Source: an uncultured bacterium (lineage in GTDB: Bacteria > Pseudomonadota > Alphaproteobacteria > Rhodospirillales > Rhodospirillaceae). Taken from it: 64,000 nucleotides of DNA. Both the position numbers and the translations under genes were made by a program. The notes under the pieces were generated by a model. The model was given only the letters and a program-made list of their open reading frames with translations, ran no database searches and was not told the DNA's origin. The DNA lies in assembly GCA_903888485.1 (NCBI GenBank), contig CAISTS010000023.1, forward strand, positions 1-64,000. Direction: 5' to 3'. Positions within the stretch are counted from its first letter, which is position 1. Each line of letters begins with the position of its first letter. Shown here in pieces: positions 7,828-16,916 of the stretch.

Positions 7828-10110
7828 ATGACACGCCCGTTCACGAGAGCCTTGCTAGCGACGACGCTGCTTGCAGGCGTCAGCGTGCTTGCCGTCGGTG
7901 GCAGTCAAGCCGCATCCAACTCGGATATTCCCACCGCCGCCGATGGCATCGGCGGTGTGGTGACCAGCACGAAGGGTCCCGAAGCTGGTGTCTGGGTGGT
8001 CGCCGAGACCACCGATACGCCGACGCGCTTCATCAAGATCGTCGTCACTGACGATCAAGGACGCTTTTTCATTCCCGATCTGCCGAAGGGCAAGTACGAG
8101 GTCTTCGCGCGCGGCTATGGCCTGGTGGATTCCAAGCGTGTCCAGGGCGCGCCCGGCAAGAACCTGAACCTCACCGCGGTCATCGCCCCGGACGCCAAGG
8201 CCGCGGCGATGATCTATCCGGCCAACTACTGGTATGCGTTGATCAAGATGCCCGCGGAAAGTGAATTTCCCGGCACCGGCCCCAAGGGCAACGGCATTGC
8301 CCCGTCGATGCAGACGCAGCAGAACTGGCTGCAGCAGGCCAGCAACACCTGCCAGACCTGCCATCAGATCGGCACCGCCGCAACGCGCTATCTCGACAAC
8401 AATACCGTTGAAGGCTGGGCCGAGCGCATCAGCAAGGCCCGCGGGCCGGGTGATCAAGCGCTCAACGTGCACGGCATCGACTATGCCAACAACATGATGA
8501 ACGCCATGACCGGCTTCGGCCGCGGACGTGGCCTGGCCATGTGGGCAGACTGGACGCAGCGCATCGCCGCAGGCGCGCTGCCGACGGAAACGCCGCCGCG
8601 CCCGCAAGGTGTCGAGCGTAACGTCGTGCTGACCTCCTGGGATTGGGCCAACGGCCGCTATACCCACGACGTCGTGGCCAGCGACCGGCACAATCCGACC
8701 GTGAACGCCAACGGGCCGATCTACGGCGTGACCGTGATGTGGGGCTTCGTCGAGGCGCTTGACGTGGTGAGGGGCACGCCCTTCGAGTTCGGCTACAAGG
8801 TCAATCACAACAAGAGCGTTGAAGTCCTGCCGCCGGACACCCTGCCGCATGCCTTCCCGCACAATCCCATGCTCGACAAGAATGGCCGCCTCTGGCTCAC
8901 GGACCTCGGCCGCTATGGTCCCCCGCGCCCGGGTGACGCGCCGTATCCGGAGAAGATGGCCTACTGCACGGACCCTGCGAACAAGTACGCCAAGTACTTC
9001 CCACAACCCGGCCAGACCAAGAACACGGCGATCATCTACGATCCCAAGACCCAGAAGATCGAAGGCATCCCGATGTGCAATGGGATGCATCACCTGATGA
9101 TGAACGTGAACAATCGGGACATGTACTTCTCCGGCGGCGACCAGAAAGTCGTCAGCTGGGTCGACGTCGATGCCTGGGAGAAGACCAAGGATCCGGTCAA
9201 GTCCATGGGCTGGTGCCCGATGGTGCTGGACTCCAATTCGACTCAGCCGAACAAGCGTCCGGCGCCGTCCGACATCACCGTCACCGCCGACCGCACCCAG
9301 TGGAATGAGCCGGCGCCCGCGCGCCGTCTCCAGCAAGGTGAAGAAGGCGGCGGCGAAGCGGCGGCCAAGACAGTCATCGATCCGAAGAAGGACACGCGCG
9401 TCGAGGGCTTCCTTTACGGCATCGATGCCGACATCTCCGACGGCAGCATGTGGGCGGCCAAGACCGGTCCGTTCCCGAGCCAGTTCATCCGCTTCCAAGC
9501 CGGCACGAACCCGCCCGAGACCTGCCAGACCGAGATGTTCGAACCGCCCCTTATGCCAGACGGCAAAGGCTATCAGTCCTTCGGCGTGCGCGGTATCAGC
9601 GCGGATTCCAAGGGCGTAGCCTGGGGCTTCACCGGCAATGGCCAGCTCAGCCGCTTCGAGCGCGCCAAGTGCAAGGTCGTCGCAGGCCCCGCGGTCGCGG
9701 GCGGCCAGCATTGTCCGGAAGGCTGGTCGGCCTTCGATGCGCCCGGCCCGAAGATCCAGGGCGTGAAGTACGGCAGCGCCGACTTCCACTACCTCGGCTG
9801 GGTCGATCTCCATGACACCATCGGCCTTGGCAAGGACATGGTGATCAGCGCGGGGTCGAACTCGGACTCACTGCTGGCCTTCGACGATGCGACCAAGAAG
9901 TACACGGTTCTGCGTGTGCCTTACCCGCTTGGCTTCCGGACGCGCGGCATTGATGGACGTATCGATGACCCCAAAGGTGGTTGGCGCGGCAAGGGCGGCT
10001 GGGCGACCTACTCGTCCGGTCCGGTCTGGCACCAGGAAGGCGGCGAGGACGGAACCACTGGTCCGCAGCTCGTCAAGTTCCAGGTGCGCCCGCACCCTCT
10101 CGCGAACTAG
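7828..10110 (+). CDS. Secreted carboxypeptidase-regulatory-like / cytochrome-type propeller protein
   Basis: The 760-residue protein starts at ATG 7828 after GGAGGAG and has a signal peptide (residues 1-29). Residues about 40-118 form a carboxypeptidase-regulatory-like beta-sandwich (GGVVTSTKGPEAGVWVVAET, DDQGRFFIPDLPKGKYEV). A c-type haem motif CQTCH lies at about 175-179. The remaining 500 residues alternate Trp/Gly-rich strands typical of Vgb/NHL-like beta-propellers (PHNPMLDKNGRLWLTDLG, ISADSKGVAWGFTGNGQLSR). This architecture is found in periplasmic proteins of alphaproteobacteria and acidobacteria that often sit near oxidoreductases. An electron-transfer or sensing role is inferred; substrate and partner are unknown. 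A strong terminator follows. Confidence 0.75.
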   Translation: MTRPFTRALLATTLLAGVSVLAVGGSQAASNSDIPTAADGIGGVVTSTKGPEAGVWVVAETTDTPTRFIKIVVTDDQGRFFIPDLPKGKYEVFARGYGLVDSKRVQGAPGKNLNLTAVIAPDAKAAAMIYPANYWYALIKMPAESEFPGTGPKGNGIAPSMQTQQNWLQQASNTCQTCHQIGTAATRYLDNNTVEGWAERISKARGPGDQALNVHGIDYANNMMNAMTGFGRGRGLAMWADWTQRIAAGALPTETPPRPQGVERNVVLTSWDWANGRYTHDVVASDRHNPTVNANGPIYGVTVMWGFVEALDVVRGTPFEFGYKVNHNKSVEVLPPDTLPHAFPHNPMLDKNGRLWLTDLGRYGPPRPGDAPYPEKMAYCTDPANKYAKYFPQPGQTKNTAIIYDPKTQKIEGIPMCNGMHHLMMNVNNRDMYFSGGDQKVVSWVDVDAWEKTKDPVKSMGWCPMVLDSNSTQPNKRPAPSDITVTADRTQWNEPAPARRLQQGEEGGGEAAAKTVIDPKKDTRVEGFLYGIDADISDGSMWAAKTGPFPSQFIRFQAGTNPPETCQTEMFEPPLMPDGKGYQSFGVRGISADSKGVAWGFTGNGQLSRFERAKCKVVAGPAVAGGQHCPEGWSAFDAPGPKIQGVKYGSADFHYLGWVDLHDTIGLGKDMVISAGSNSDSLLAFDDATKKYTVLRVPYPLGFRTRGIDGRIDDPKGGWRGKGGWATYSSGPVWHQEGGEDGTTGPQLVKFQVRPHPLAN

Positions 10111-10130
10111 CATCTTACCTCAAACACGGC

Positions 10131-10164
10131 AAAAAGCCCGCGACAGTGTCGCGGGCTTTTTTGT
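10131..10164 (+). terminator. Rho-independent terminator
   Basis: AAAGCCCGCGACA pairs with TGTCGCGGGCTTT around a two-base loop, flanked by A- and T-tracts. The symmetrical tracts allow it to work in both directions. It separates the large secreted gene from the CoA-enzyme operon. Confidence 0.92.
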
Positions 10165-10262
10165 GTCCAACACCGGCCCACGCCAAGGGGTGGCGGCTGC
10201 GCGCGCCTGCATGTTAAGCATGAGTAAGCCGATGGCGATGTTGGGAAGTGCGCGTGGATGAC

Positions 10263-10766
10263 ATGAGCAAAGCACCGGGATTTATGGCGGGTTACCGCAT
10301 GGGCCGCTATCTCGAAGATTTCAAGGTTGGCGACGCCTTTGAACACAGACCGGGGCGCACCGTGACCGACCACGACAATACCGCCTTCAGTCTGCTCACG
10401 ATGAATCGCCATCCGCTGCATTGCGATCACGCCTATGCGGCGCAGTCGGAGTTCGGCAAGCCGCTGGTGAACTCGGCCCTGACGCTGGCCATCGTCGTCG
10501 GCATGACGGTTGATGACATCAGCTTTCGTGCCATCGCCAACCTCGGTTGGAAGGACATCAAACTCACCGCGCCGGTGTTTTCCGGAGACACCTTATATGC
10601 GCGCTCGCGCGTGCTCGACGTGCGGGAATCCAAGTCGCGGCCGACGCAGGGTGTCGTGACTACCGAAACCGAAGGGTACAAGGCCGACGGCACCGTATTC
10701 ATGCGCTTCGAACGCGTCAGCCTGATTCCCAAACGCGGCCACGGCGTGAGCGATGAAAGGAACTAG
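10263..10766 (+). CDS. MaoC-family (R)-hydratase
   Basis: The product of about 167 residues has a hot-dog fold of the MaoC dehydratase type. It opens with RYLEDFKVGDAFEHRPGRTV. The catalytic region DHDNTAFSLLTMNRHPLHCD supplies the Asp/His pair. A later strand reads GWKDIKLTAPVFSGDTLYAR. Such enzymes add water to 2-enoyl-CoA esters. The ATG at 10263 is chosen; in-frame GTG codons at 10248 and 10254 are alternatives, since GGAAG at 10243-10247 is best spaced for the GTG at 10254. It is the first gene of a tight four-gene operon with MmgE/PrpD, acyl-CoA dehydrogenase and CoA-transferase genes. Confidence 0.88.
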   Translation: MSKAPGFMAGYRMGRYLEDFKVGDAFEHRPGRTVTDHDNTAFSLLTMNRHPLHCDHAYAAQSEFGKPLVNSALTLAIVVGMTVDDISFRAIANLGWKDIKLTAPVFSGDTLYARSRVLDVRESKSRPTQGVVTTETEGYKADGTVFMRFERVSLIPKRGHGVSDERN

Positions 10767-10769
10767 CAG

Positions 10770-12170
10770 ATGAACGTGCAAAGCAGCGGCAATATCTCCC
10801 ACACGCTGGCCGCCTTCGCGGCCAGCCTCGACGGTAGCCAGATCCCGGCTGACGTGCGTCTGCGCGCGCAGCATCACATGCTCGATGCCATTGGCATCGC
10901 CTTCGCCTCCGGCCGCTTCGACTTTGCGCGCAAGATGCTGGCGGGTACGGTGGCACTCGGCGGTCAGGGCGCGGTGCCGGTCATTGGCATGGCGACCAAT
11001 CTCTCGCCGCGCGATTCCGCCATGATGAACGGCTTCCTCGTCCATGGCCTCGATTTCGACGATACCCACATGGGCGGGATCATTCACCCGACGGCCAGCA
11101 TCATGCCCGCGGTGTTCTCGGCGGCAGTTATGAAAGGCGCCAAGGGCGCCGACATCATCACCGCCTATGTCATCGGCATGGAGGCGGCAACGCGCCTTGC
11201 GGCGGTAGCGCGCGGCGCGTTTCACCAGGTCGGTTTCCATCCCACCGGCATCATCGGCATCTTCGGATGCGTGCTGGCTGTTGGCAAAATCTTCGGTTTG
11301 ACGCCCGCGGAGCTCGCGCATGCACAAGGCGTGGCGGTCTCCATGGCGGCAGGCAGCATGGAGTTCCTCGAGGACGGCGCGTGGAACAAGCGCCTGCACC
11401 CGGGCTGGGCGGCGCAAGCGGCCATTACGGCGGTCTCACTGGCGCAGAGCGGCTTCATCGGAATCACGCGCCCCTACGAAGGACGCTTCGGTCTCTTCAA
11501 TGCCTATATGGGCAAGGAAGTCGCGCGCGCCGACTATCGTTTGGCTACCCAAGGCCTCGGCCAAACCTGGGAGTTGCTGAACACCGCGATCAAGCCCTAT
11601 CCCACCTGCCACTTCGTGCACGCCTGCATTGATTCCGCGCTCATTCTGCGTCAGCAGGGTTTGAGGGCCGACGACATCGAGAAGATCGAAACGCTGGTGC
11701 CGGGGGACGTCATCAAAACCGTCTGCGAACCCGAAGCCAACAAGAAGCGTCCCGCCAACAGCTACGATGCGCAGTTCAGCGTGCCGTTCCTCACGGCCGC
11801 CGCCTTCGTGCGTGGCCGCGTGACATTGTCGGAGTTGGAAGAGGATGCTTTGCGGGATCAGAAAATCCTCGACCTCGCCAGCCGCTGCAGCTACCGGGCC
11901 GATCCGGACTCGCCATTCCCGAAGGCGTACTCAGGCGAATTGGTCGTGACGACCAAAAGCGGCAAGGTGCTGCGCCACCGCGAACACATCAACCGGGGCG
12001 CCGCCGACCGGCCCCTCAGCAACGCCGAGATTGCTGAGAAATTCCGCGGCAACGCGGCACTTGCCATGAGTGCGGGGACGATCACCGAAGTCGAGCGCGG
12101 CGTGCTCGCTCTCGAGCAAGCCAACGATCCCAGCGCATTGGTGCGCATCCTCGGGGCGAGCGCCTCTTGA
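10770..12170 (+). CDS. MmgE/PrpD family protein
   Basis: The 466-residue protein matches the MmgE/PrpD family, which includes 2-methylcitrate dehydratase and cis-aconitate decarboxylase. The N-terminal helical domain holds the typical LVHGLDFDDTHMGGIIHPTA segment (about residues 88-107). The lid domain has FNAYMGKE and the KPYPTCHFVHACIDSA segment. It begins three bases after the MaoC stop and overlaps the next gene by four bases. With MaoC, acyl-CoA dehydrogenase and CoA-transferase partners, it probably acts on a branched or hydroxylated carboxylic acid; the exact substrate cannot be read from the sequence. Confidence 0.88.
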   Translation: MNVQSSGNISHTLAAFAASLDGSQIPADVRLRAQHHMLDAIGIAFASGRFDFARKMLAGTVALGGQGAVPVIGMATNLSPRDSAMMNGFLVHGLDFDDTHMGGIIHPTASIMPAVFSAAVMKGAKGADIITAYVIGMEAATRLAAVARGAFHQVGFHPTGIIGIFGCVLAVGKIFGLTPAELAHAQGVAVSMAAGSMEFLEDGAWNKRLHPGWAAQAAITAVSLAQSGFIGITRPYEGRFGLFNAYMGKEVARADYRLATQGLGQTWELLNTAIKPYPTCHFVHACIDSALILRQQGLRADDIEKIETLVPGDVIKTVCEPEANKKRPANSYDAQFSVPFLTAAAFVRGRVTLSELEEDALRDQKILDLASRCSYRADPDSPFPKAYSGELVVTTKSGKVLRHREHINRGAADRPLSNAEIAEKFRGNAALAMSAGTITEVERGVLALEQANDPSALVRILGASAS

Positions 12171-13348
12171 ACGACCTCAGCCAAAAGCAACGCGACACCG
12201 CCGATCGTGACGAATACGAAGCCCTGATCCTGGACAGCGTCGACCGCTTCCTTGCGCGCGACGTCAAGCCGGTCGCCCAGCGGCTCGAACACGACGATAC
12301 CTATCCCGCCGAGATCGTCGAGCGCATGAAGGAACTCGGTCTCTTCGGCGCCGTCATACCGCAGGAGTACGGCGGTCTGGGTCTGCGTCCCTCGACCTAC
12401 GCCAAGATCATCGAAAGAATTGCAAAGGTATGGATGTCGGTCAGCGGCATCATCAACTCGCACCTGATCATGGCGTACATTGTCGCCAAAACCGGCACAG
12501 AAGCGCAGAAGCGGCACTTCCTTCCGAAGTTCGCCACCGGCGAAATACGCGGCGGCCTCGCCCTGACCGAACCGGACTGCGGCACCGATCTGCAGGCCAT
12601 CCGCACCTTTGCCCAGAAGGACGGCGATTCCTACGTCATCAATGGCACCAAGACCTGGATCTCCAACGGCATCCACGGCACCTGCTTTGCGCTCCTGGTC
12701 AAGACCGACCGCAATATCCAGCCGCGCCACAAGGGCATGAGTATGTTCCTGGCCGAGAAGGGCGAGGGGTTCAAGGTCAGCCGCAAGCTCGAGAAGATCG
12801 GATACAAGGGCATCGATTCCGCCGAACTGATCTTCGACAACTATCATGTCCCGGCCGACCGCCTCATCGGCGGCGAAGAAGGCAAGGGTATGGTTTCGGC
12901 CATCAGCGGGCTCGAACTGGGTCGGCTCAATGTCGCCGCGCGCGGCGTCGGCGTCGCGGCGGCCGCGCTGGACGAAGCCGTCAGATACAGCCAGCAGCGC
13001 CACACCTTCGGCAAGCCCATCCACGAGCACCAGGCCATCGCTATCAAACTCGCCGACATGGTCACGCGGGTCACTGCCGCGCGCCTGCTCACCGAAAGCG
13101 CCGCCGCCGCCGTCGACCGCGGCGAGCGCTGCGATTTTGAGGTCGGCATGGCCAAGCTGTTCGCCACCGAAGCCGCTGTCGAGAATGCGCTCGAGGCCAT
13201 GCGCATCCACGGCGGTTATGGCTATTCCAAGGAATTTATCGTCGAGCGGCTTTATCGCGATGCGCCGCTTTTGGTCATCGGCGAAGGCACCAATGAAATT
13301 CAGCGCATCACCATCGCCAAGCGCCTCATCGAAAAGAATCCGATCTAA
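12167..13348 (+). CDS. Acyl-CoA dehydrogenase
   Basis: This 393-residue FAD enzyme has the three-domain acyl-CoA dehydrogenase layout. The N-terminal helices are followed by the flavin-contact strand GGLALTEPDCGTDLQAI and KTWISNGIHG. The C-terminal helical domain includes RHTFGKPIHEHQAI and MRIHGGYGYSKEF. The catalytic-base region reads IGEGTNEIQRI, with Glu in the usual place before Gly-Thr. Start TTG at 12167 overlaps the previous stop (TTGA), indicating coupling. It oxidises an acyl-CoA to the 2-enoyl-CoA, the expected substrate of the MaoC hydratase in the same operon. Confidence 0.93.
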   Translation: MNDLSQKQRDTADRDEYEALILDSVDRFLARDVKPVAQRLEHDDTYPAEIVERMKELGLFGAVIPQEYGGLGLRPSTYAKIIERIAKVWMSVSGIINSHLIMAYIVAKTGTEAQKRHFLPKFATGEIRGGLALTEPDCGTDLQAIRTFAQKDGDSYVINGTKTWISNGIHGTCFALLVKTDRNIQPRHKGMSMFLAEKGEGFKVSRKLEKIGYKGIDSAELIFDNYHVPADRLIGGEEGKGMVSAISGLELGRLNVAARGVGVAAAALDEAVRYSQQRHTFGKPIHEHQAIAIKLADMVTRVTAARLLTESAAAAVDRGERCDFEVGMAKLFATEAAVENALEAMRIHGGYGYSKEFIVERLYRDAPLLVIGEGTNEIQRITIAKRLIEKNPI

Positions 13349-14542
13349 ATGCTTCCGCTCAAAGGCCTCATCGTCATCGCGGTCGAGCAATACGGCGCCG
13401 GTCCCTTCGGGTCCATGCTGCTGGCCGATATGGGCGCCGAGGTCATCAAGATCGAGAATCCCGCGGAAGGCGGCGATGTCAGCCGCACCGTGGGGCCCTA
13501 CTTCTTCGAGAAGGGCGGCAGCCACCACTTCCAGGCCTTCAACCGCAACAAGCGCAGCATCACCCTCAATCTCAAGCACCCTGAAGGTCAGTCGATTTTC
13601 CATGCTCTCGTGCGCGAGGCCGACGCGGTCTGCAATAACCTGCGCGGCGATCAGCCCGTAAAACTCGGGCTTACGTATGAGGCGCTGAAAAACATCAATC
13701 CCAAGATCGTCTGCGGTCACATCTCGGCCTATGGGCGCACAGGGCCGCGCAAGACCTGGCCCGGCTACGACTATCTCATGCAAGCGGAAGCCGGCTACCT
13801 CAGCGTCACTGGCGAGCCCAACGGGCCGCCGGCGCGCATGGGTCTGTCCATGGTCGACTACATGACCGGGGTCATGGCCGCCTTTGGCTTGGTCTCGGCG
13901 CTGCATGGTGCGCGGACCACCGGCAAGGGCATGGACATCGATACCTCGCTGTTCGACACCGCGCTTCATAACCTCACGTATCTCGCCGCCTGGTATCTCA
14001 ATGAAGGCCACGTCCAGCAGCGCGAGCCGCGCTCGGCGCATCCTTCGGTGACGCCATCGCAGCTTTACCGCTGCAAGGACGGCTGGATCTTCATCATGTG
14101 CAACAAGGAGAAGTTCTGGCGCTCGCTGTGCGAGCGCGTGGGTCATCCCGAATGGCCGGTCGATCCGCAGTTTGCCGATCCAAAAACGCGTTTCAAGAAC
14201 CGTGAGACCCTGACAGCGCTGTTGGACGAAGCGCTTGCATCACGCACCGCCCCCGAATGGATCAGTACATTCGACGGCGAAGTGCCGGCGGCCCCGGTCT
14301 ACGACGTCGCGCAAGCGCTTGAGAATCCCTACGTCAAACAGATGGGCGGCATCGTCGACTACACCGACCCGCAAGGATCGGACGAAATCGTCAAGCTGCT
14401 CGCAAGTCCGCTTAAGATCGGCGGCGAGACTCTCCCCACCCAAAGCGGTCCAGCCATGGGCGCGGATACGGGCGAGGTCCTGGCACGAATCGGCGTCGAT
14501 GCCGAACGCCTGGCCGCGCTCCGCAAGGCCGGCGTCATCTAG
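13349..14542 (+). CDS. CaiB/BaiF family III CoA-transferase
   Basis: The 397-residue protein has the family III hallmark sequences: LLADMGAEVIKIENP near residue 25, NRNKRSITLNLKHPEG near 65 and HISAYGRTGP near 124. The proposed catalytic Asp is in SMVDYMTG at about residue 170, the position of the aspartyl nucleophile in formyl-CoA transferase. It starts immediately after the dehydrogenase stop. It would activate a carboxylic acid by transferring CoA from a donor thioester, supplying the acyl-CoA for the dehydrogenase and hydratase. No terminator is obvious after it. Confidence 0.92.
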   Translation: MLPLKGLIVIAVEQYGAGPFGSMLLADMGAEVIKIENPAEGGDVSRTVGPYFFEKGGSHHFQAFNRNKRSITLNLKHPEGQSIFHALVREADAVCNNLRGDQPVKLGLTYEALKNINPKIVCGHISAYGRTGPRKTWPGYDYLMQAEAGYLSVTGEPNGPPARMGLSMVDYMTGVMAAFGLVSALHGARTTGKGMDIDTSLFDTALHNLTYLAAWYLNEGHVQQREPRSAHPSVTPSQLYRCKDGWIFIMCNKEKFWRSLCERVGHPEWPVDPQFADPKTRFKNRETLTALLDEALASRTAPEWISTFDGEVPAAPVYDVAQALENPYVKQMGGIVDYTDPQGSDEIVKLLASPLKIGGETLPTQSGPAMGADTGEVLARIGVDAERLAALRKAGVI

Positions 14543-14647
14543 CAACCTTACGAACTCTGTCATCTCCGGAACACCGCCGAAGACCCTGGCGTTTGCCTTC
14601 CAGGTGGCAAGCGTGGCCGTCGGCTGCGCCTGGCAAAGGAGTGAAAG

Positions 14648-15031
14648 ATGCTGAAGAAACCTGGCTTTATATGCGCTATGGTCCTGCTGAGCACGGCTCC
14701 AGCCATCGCCTTCAGCGGCATCAGCGCGAAATTTGACGGAAAATATAGTGGCACGGCGCAAGTCGTCGAGAAGACCAGCGCCTCTTCCTGCGCGTCGCAG
14801 GCGATTGAAAGTGTCACAATTCAGGACGGCAAGCTGAAATCGAACGACTCCAACGTCAGTGTCAGTGGCTTTATCACCGAAGAAGGCTATCTTGACGCTT
14901 CGATGAAGATGGCAAGCGGCGCCAGAGCTGAACTCGACGGCCATCTGGTCGAAGGCAGCACGATCTCCGCCGGCGCGATCGATAACGTCGCCGGATGTTC
15001 CTGGATCGTGAAACTGCAGAAGAACGAGTAA
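14648..15031 (+). CDS. Small secreted protein of unknown function
   Basis: The 127-residue product starts at an ATG eight bases after GGAG and has a signal peptide ending near residue 21. The mature part has two cysteines (SSCASQ near residue 48 and GCSWIV near 119) that could form a disulphide, and alternating short strands that suggest a small beta-barrel. No family is recognised. It is a single gene with its own ribosome site downstream of the CoA operon. Confidence 0.72.
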   Translation: MLKKPGFICAMVLLSTAPAIAFSGISAKFDGKYSGTAQVVEKTSASSCASQAIESVTIQDGKLKSNDSNVSVSGFITEEGYLDASMKMASGARAELDGHLVEGSTISAGAIDNVAGCSWIVKLQKNE

Positions 15032-15137
15032 CAGGCGAACTGGCCTCCTGGCCCTTTCGCGTCACGGTGTGTGGACTTAGCGCTGTAAACCGCGCTTAGT
15101 TCACGCGCTGTTTTGTTTTTGAGGCGAGGTAACTCCT

Positions 15138-15344
15138 GTGGATAGAAGTATGGTCGCTGTGCGCTGCCCGGCCTGTCAGTTGCAGTTGTGCAAGGCGCGT
15201 GGGTCGGCTCCTCATGAGGGATTGACGGAGGCGAAGCGCGAGGACATCGAGCACTTCGAACGCGCGTTTGTGTGCAAGACCTGCGGCATCACGCTGATCA
15301 ATTCGCCCAACACCGCCAAGCCCGGCTGGGTGCACGCGCGCTAG
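15138..15344 (+). CDS. Small zinc-ribbon-like protein
   Basis: The 68-residue protein has two Cys-x2-Cys knuckles, CPAC near residue 10 and CKTC near 46, the usual arrangement of a zinc ribbon, and no signal peptide. The GTG start at 15138 lies seven bases after GAGGCGAGG; an ATG at 15150 is the alternative. Function is unknown; small zinc ribbons often bind nucleic acid or protein partners. Confidence 0.62.
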   Translation: MDRSMVAVRCPACQLQLCKARGSAPHEGLTEAKREDIEHFERAFVCKTCGITLINSPNTAKPGWVHAR

Positions 15345-15404
15345 GGGGCCATCGCGCCACCGGCCGAGACACCACCGCTTCAACTAACATTCAACTCGGA
15401 CCGC

Positions 15405-15782
15405 TCAGCGGGGGCTGGTCACGGTGCCGTAAGCGGCGCGCTCACGGCCGTCGATCATGACGGTATGCTCGAATTGCTTGTACGTGCCGATGCGATCGCG
15501 GATGACGAGGCGCGGGCCGGTTCGTCTAATAATTGTCCACCGGCGGTGCAACAGCGATGCGCGGCTGCTCCGGCTGTTCTTCGGTCACCGACGATTCATC
15601 GGGATCGGCGGCGTAAGTATCGTAGTCTTGTTGGGTTGAGCCGGATCGCCCTCGAGCAGATCGAGCTCTTCATAGCGGTCGCTCTCCGTGATGGGACCCT
15701 TCGCCGCATCTTGCGCAGCAGCGAGACCGGCCCATGCGAGCGAAGCAAGCAAAGACGTGGCGTGGAAAATCCGAACGGACAT
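15405..15782 (-). pseudogene. Small secreted protein gene, apparently frame-disrupted
   Basis: The ATG at 15782 opens a good signal peptide (MSVRIFHATSLLASLAWAGL) and an acidic stretch (SDRYEELDLLEGDPAQP), but this frame stops at 15585. Protein-like reading continues in another frame (DYDTYAADPDESSVTEEQ, then PRIAVAPPVDNY) and then returns to the first frame with PRLVIRDRIGTYKQFEHTVM and IDGRERAAYGTV, ending at TGA 15405. A single secreted protein of about 125 residues interrupted by two compensating shifts explains this best; the alternative is two short separate genes. Family unknown. Confidence 0.45.
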
Positions 15783-16006
15783 GGATGCGCCCCCAATAAA
15801 AAGGTGAGACGCGCCCGCCGCTCCCGTCCATTTCACGCGGCGATTCGTCTCTGCCAAAATTCATACGCCGATAGCGAGCGTGTAAACCAGAAGCGCCCTC
15901 AAGTCGCAGTAGTGCACTCATAGACTTAATCTAGGGCGGATTGTGGCAGGTGGAAGTGGAGGTGCCGCTCGCGCTAAGATTGGACACTCTTCCAGAGGGG
16001 GTATCC

Positions 16007-16840
16007 ATGCCGCAACCAAGTCCCTGGCAACATCAGCGCAAGGCCGGTGTCGCCGACGATATCGACTTCGAGATCAAAGGCGAGGAGCTGCAGTTCGTCG
16101 AGATCGAACTCGATCCCGGCGAAAGCGCGGTTGCCGAAGCCGGCGCCATGGTGTGGAAGGATGCCAGCGTCGGTATGACCACCATCTTCGGCGACGGCAG
16201 CAACGCCGGCGACGGCAGCATCACGAGCAAGCTGCTCGGTGCGGGCAAGCGTCTGATTACCGGCGAGAGCTTGTTCACTACGGTGTTCACGCACAACGGC
16301 GCAGGCAAAGCGCGCGTCGCTTTTGCATCGCCGACGCCCGGCGCGATCCTGCCCATGCGTCTTGGCGACTACGGTGGTCAGATCATCTGTCAGAAGGACA
16401 GCTTCCTTGCGGCGGCGAAGGGTGTGTCCATCGGGCTCTTCTTCCAACGCCGCATATTGACGGCGCTGTTCGGCGGCGAGGGCTTCATCATGCAGAAACT
16501 CGAGGGCGACGGCTGGGTGTTCGTGCAGATGGGCGGCACGGTGGTCGAGCGCGAACTCGCGCGCGGTGAAGAGCTGCACGTCGATACTGGCTGCCTTGCA
16601 GCCTTCACGCCCACGATCGACTTCGATCTCATGACCGTTGGCGGCGTGAAGAGCGTGTTGTTCGGCGGTGAAGGTTTGTTCTTCGCGCGCCTGCGCGGTC
16701 CCGGCAAAGTCTGGATCCAGTCGCTGCCGTTCTCGCGCCTGGCCGGCCGGACGCATGTTGGCGGCGGCCGGAAGCCGGGGCGGCCAAAACCGGGGCGAAG
16801 GCTCGCTTTTGGGCACCATCGGCGACATCGTCAGCGGTAA
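16007..16840 (+). CDS. AIM24 / TIGR00266 family protein, frameshifted at its C-terminus
   Basis: The start is ATG 16007, after AGAGGGGG. The product matches the AIM24 beta-sandwich family: IDFEIKGEELQFVEIELDPG, AEAGAMVWKDASVGM, GEGFIMQKLEGDGWVFV and LFFARLRGPGKVWIQSLPFS. The usual C-terminal tail is out of frame. After SRLAGR the reading frame gives a basic, unlikely tail, while the +1 frame gives MLAAAG and then EGSLLGTIGDIVSGNN, ending at 16847, exactly the expected ending. The globular domain is complete, so the protein may still work. Function of the family is not firmly known. Confidence 0.85.
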   Translation: MPQPSPWQHQRKAGVADDIDFEIKGEELQFVEIELDPGESAVAEAGAMVWKDASVGMTTIFGDGSNAGDGSITSKLLGAGKRLITGESLFTTVFTHNGAGKARVAFASPTPGAILPMRLGDYGGQIICQKDSFLAAAKGVSIGLFFQRRILTALFGGEGFIMQKLEGDGWVFVQMGGTVVERELARGEELHVDTGCLAAFTPTIDFDLMTVGGVKSVLFGGEGLFFARLRGPGKVWIQSLPFSRLAGRTHVGGGRKPGRPKPGRRLAFGHHRRHRQR

Positions 16841-16916
16841 TAACTAAGCTTTTGTAACAGCTTAACCCTACTGATCGCGGCTGTTGGGGCGCGCGTCCCG
16901 GTGCTATAAAGAGAAG

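Noticed and set aside
7855-9813. Open frame of 652 codons opposite the large secreted protein
   Set aside because: It is antisense to a protein with a signal peptide, a beta-sandwich and a propeller, and has no ribosome site.
11891-14146. Long open frame of 751 codons on the minus strand
   Set aside because: It is antisense to the dehydrogenase and CoA-transferase genes, whose products are clearly recognisable. GC-rich codon use keeps the antisense frame open, and its translation has no known fold.
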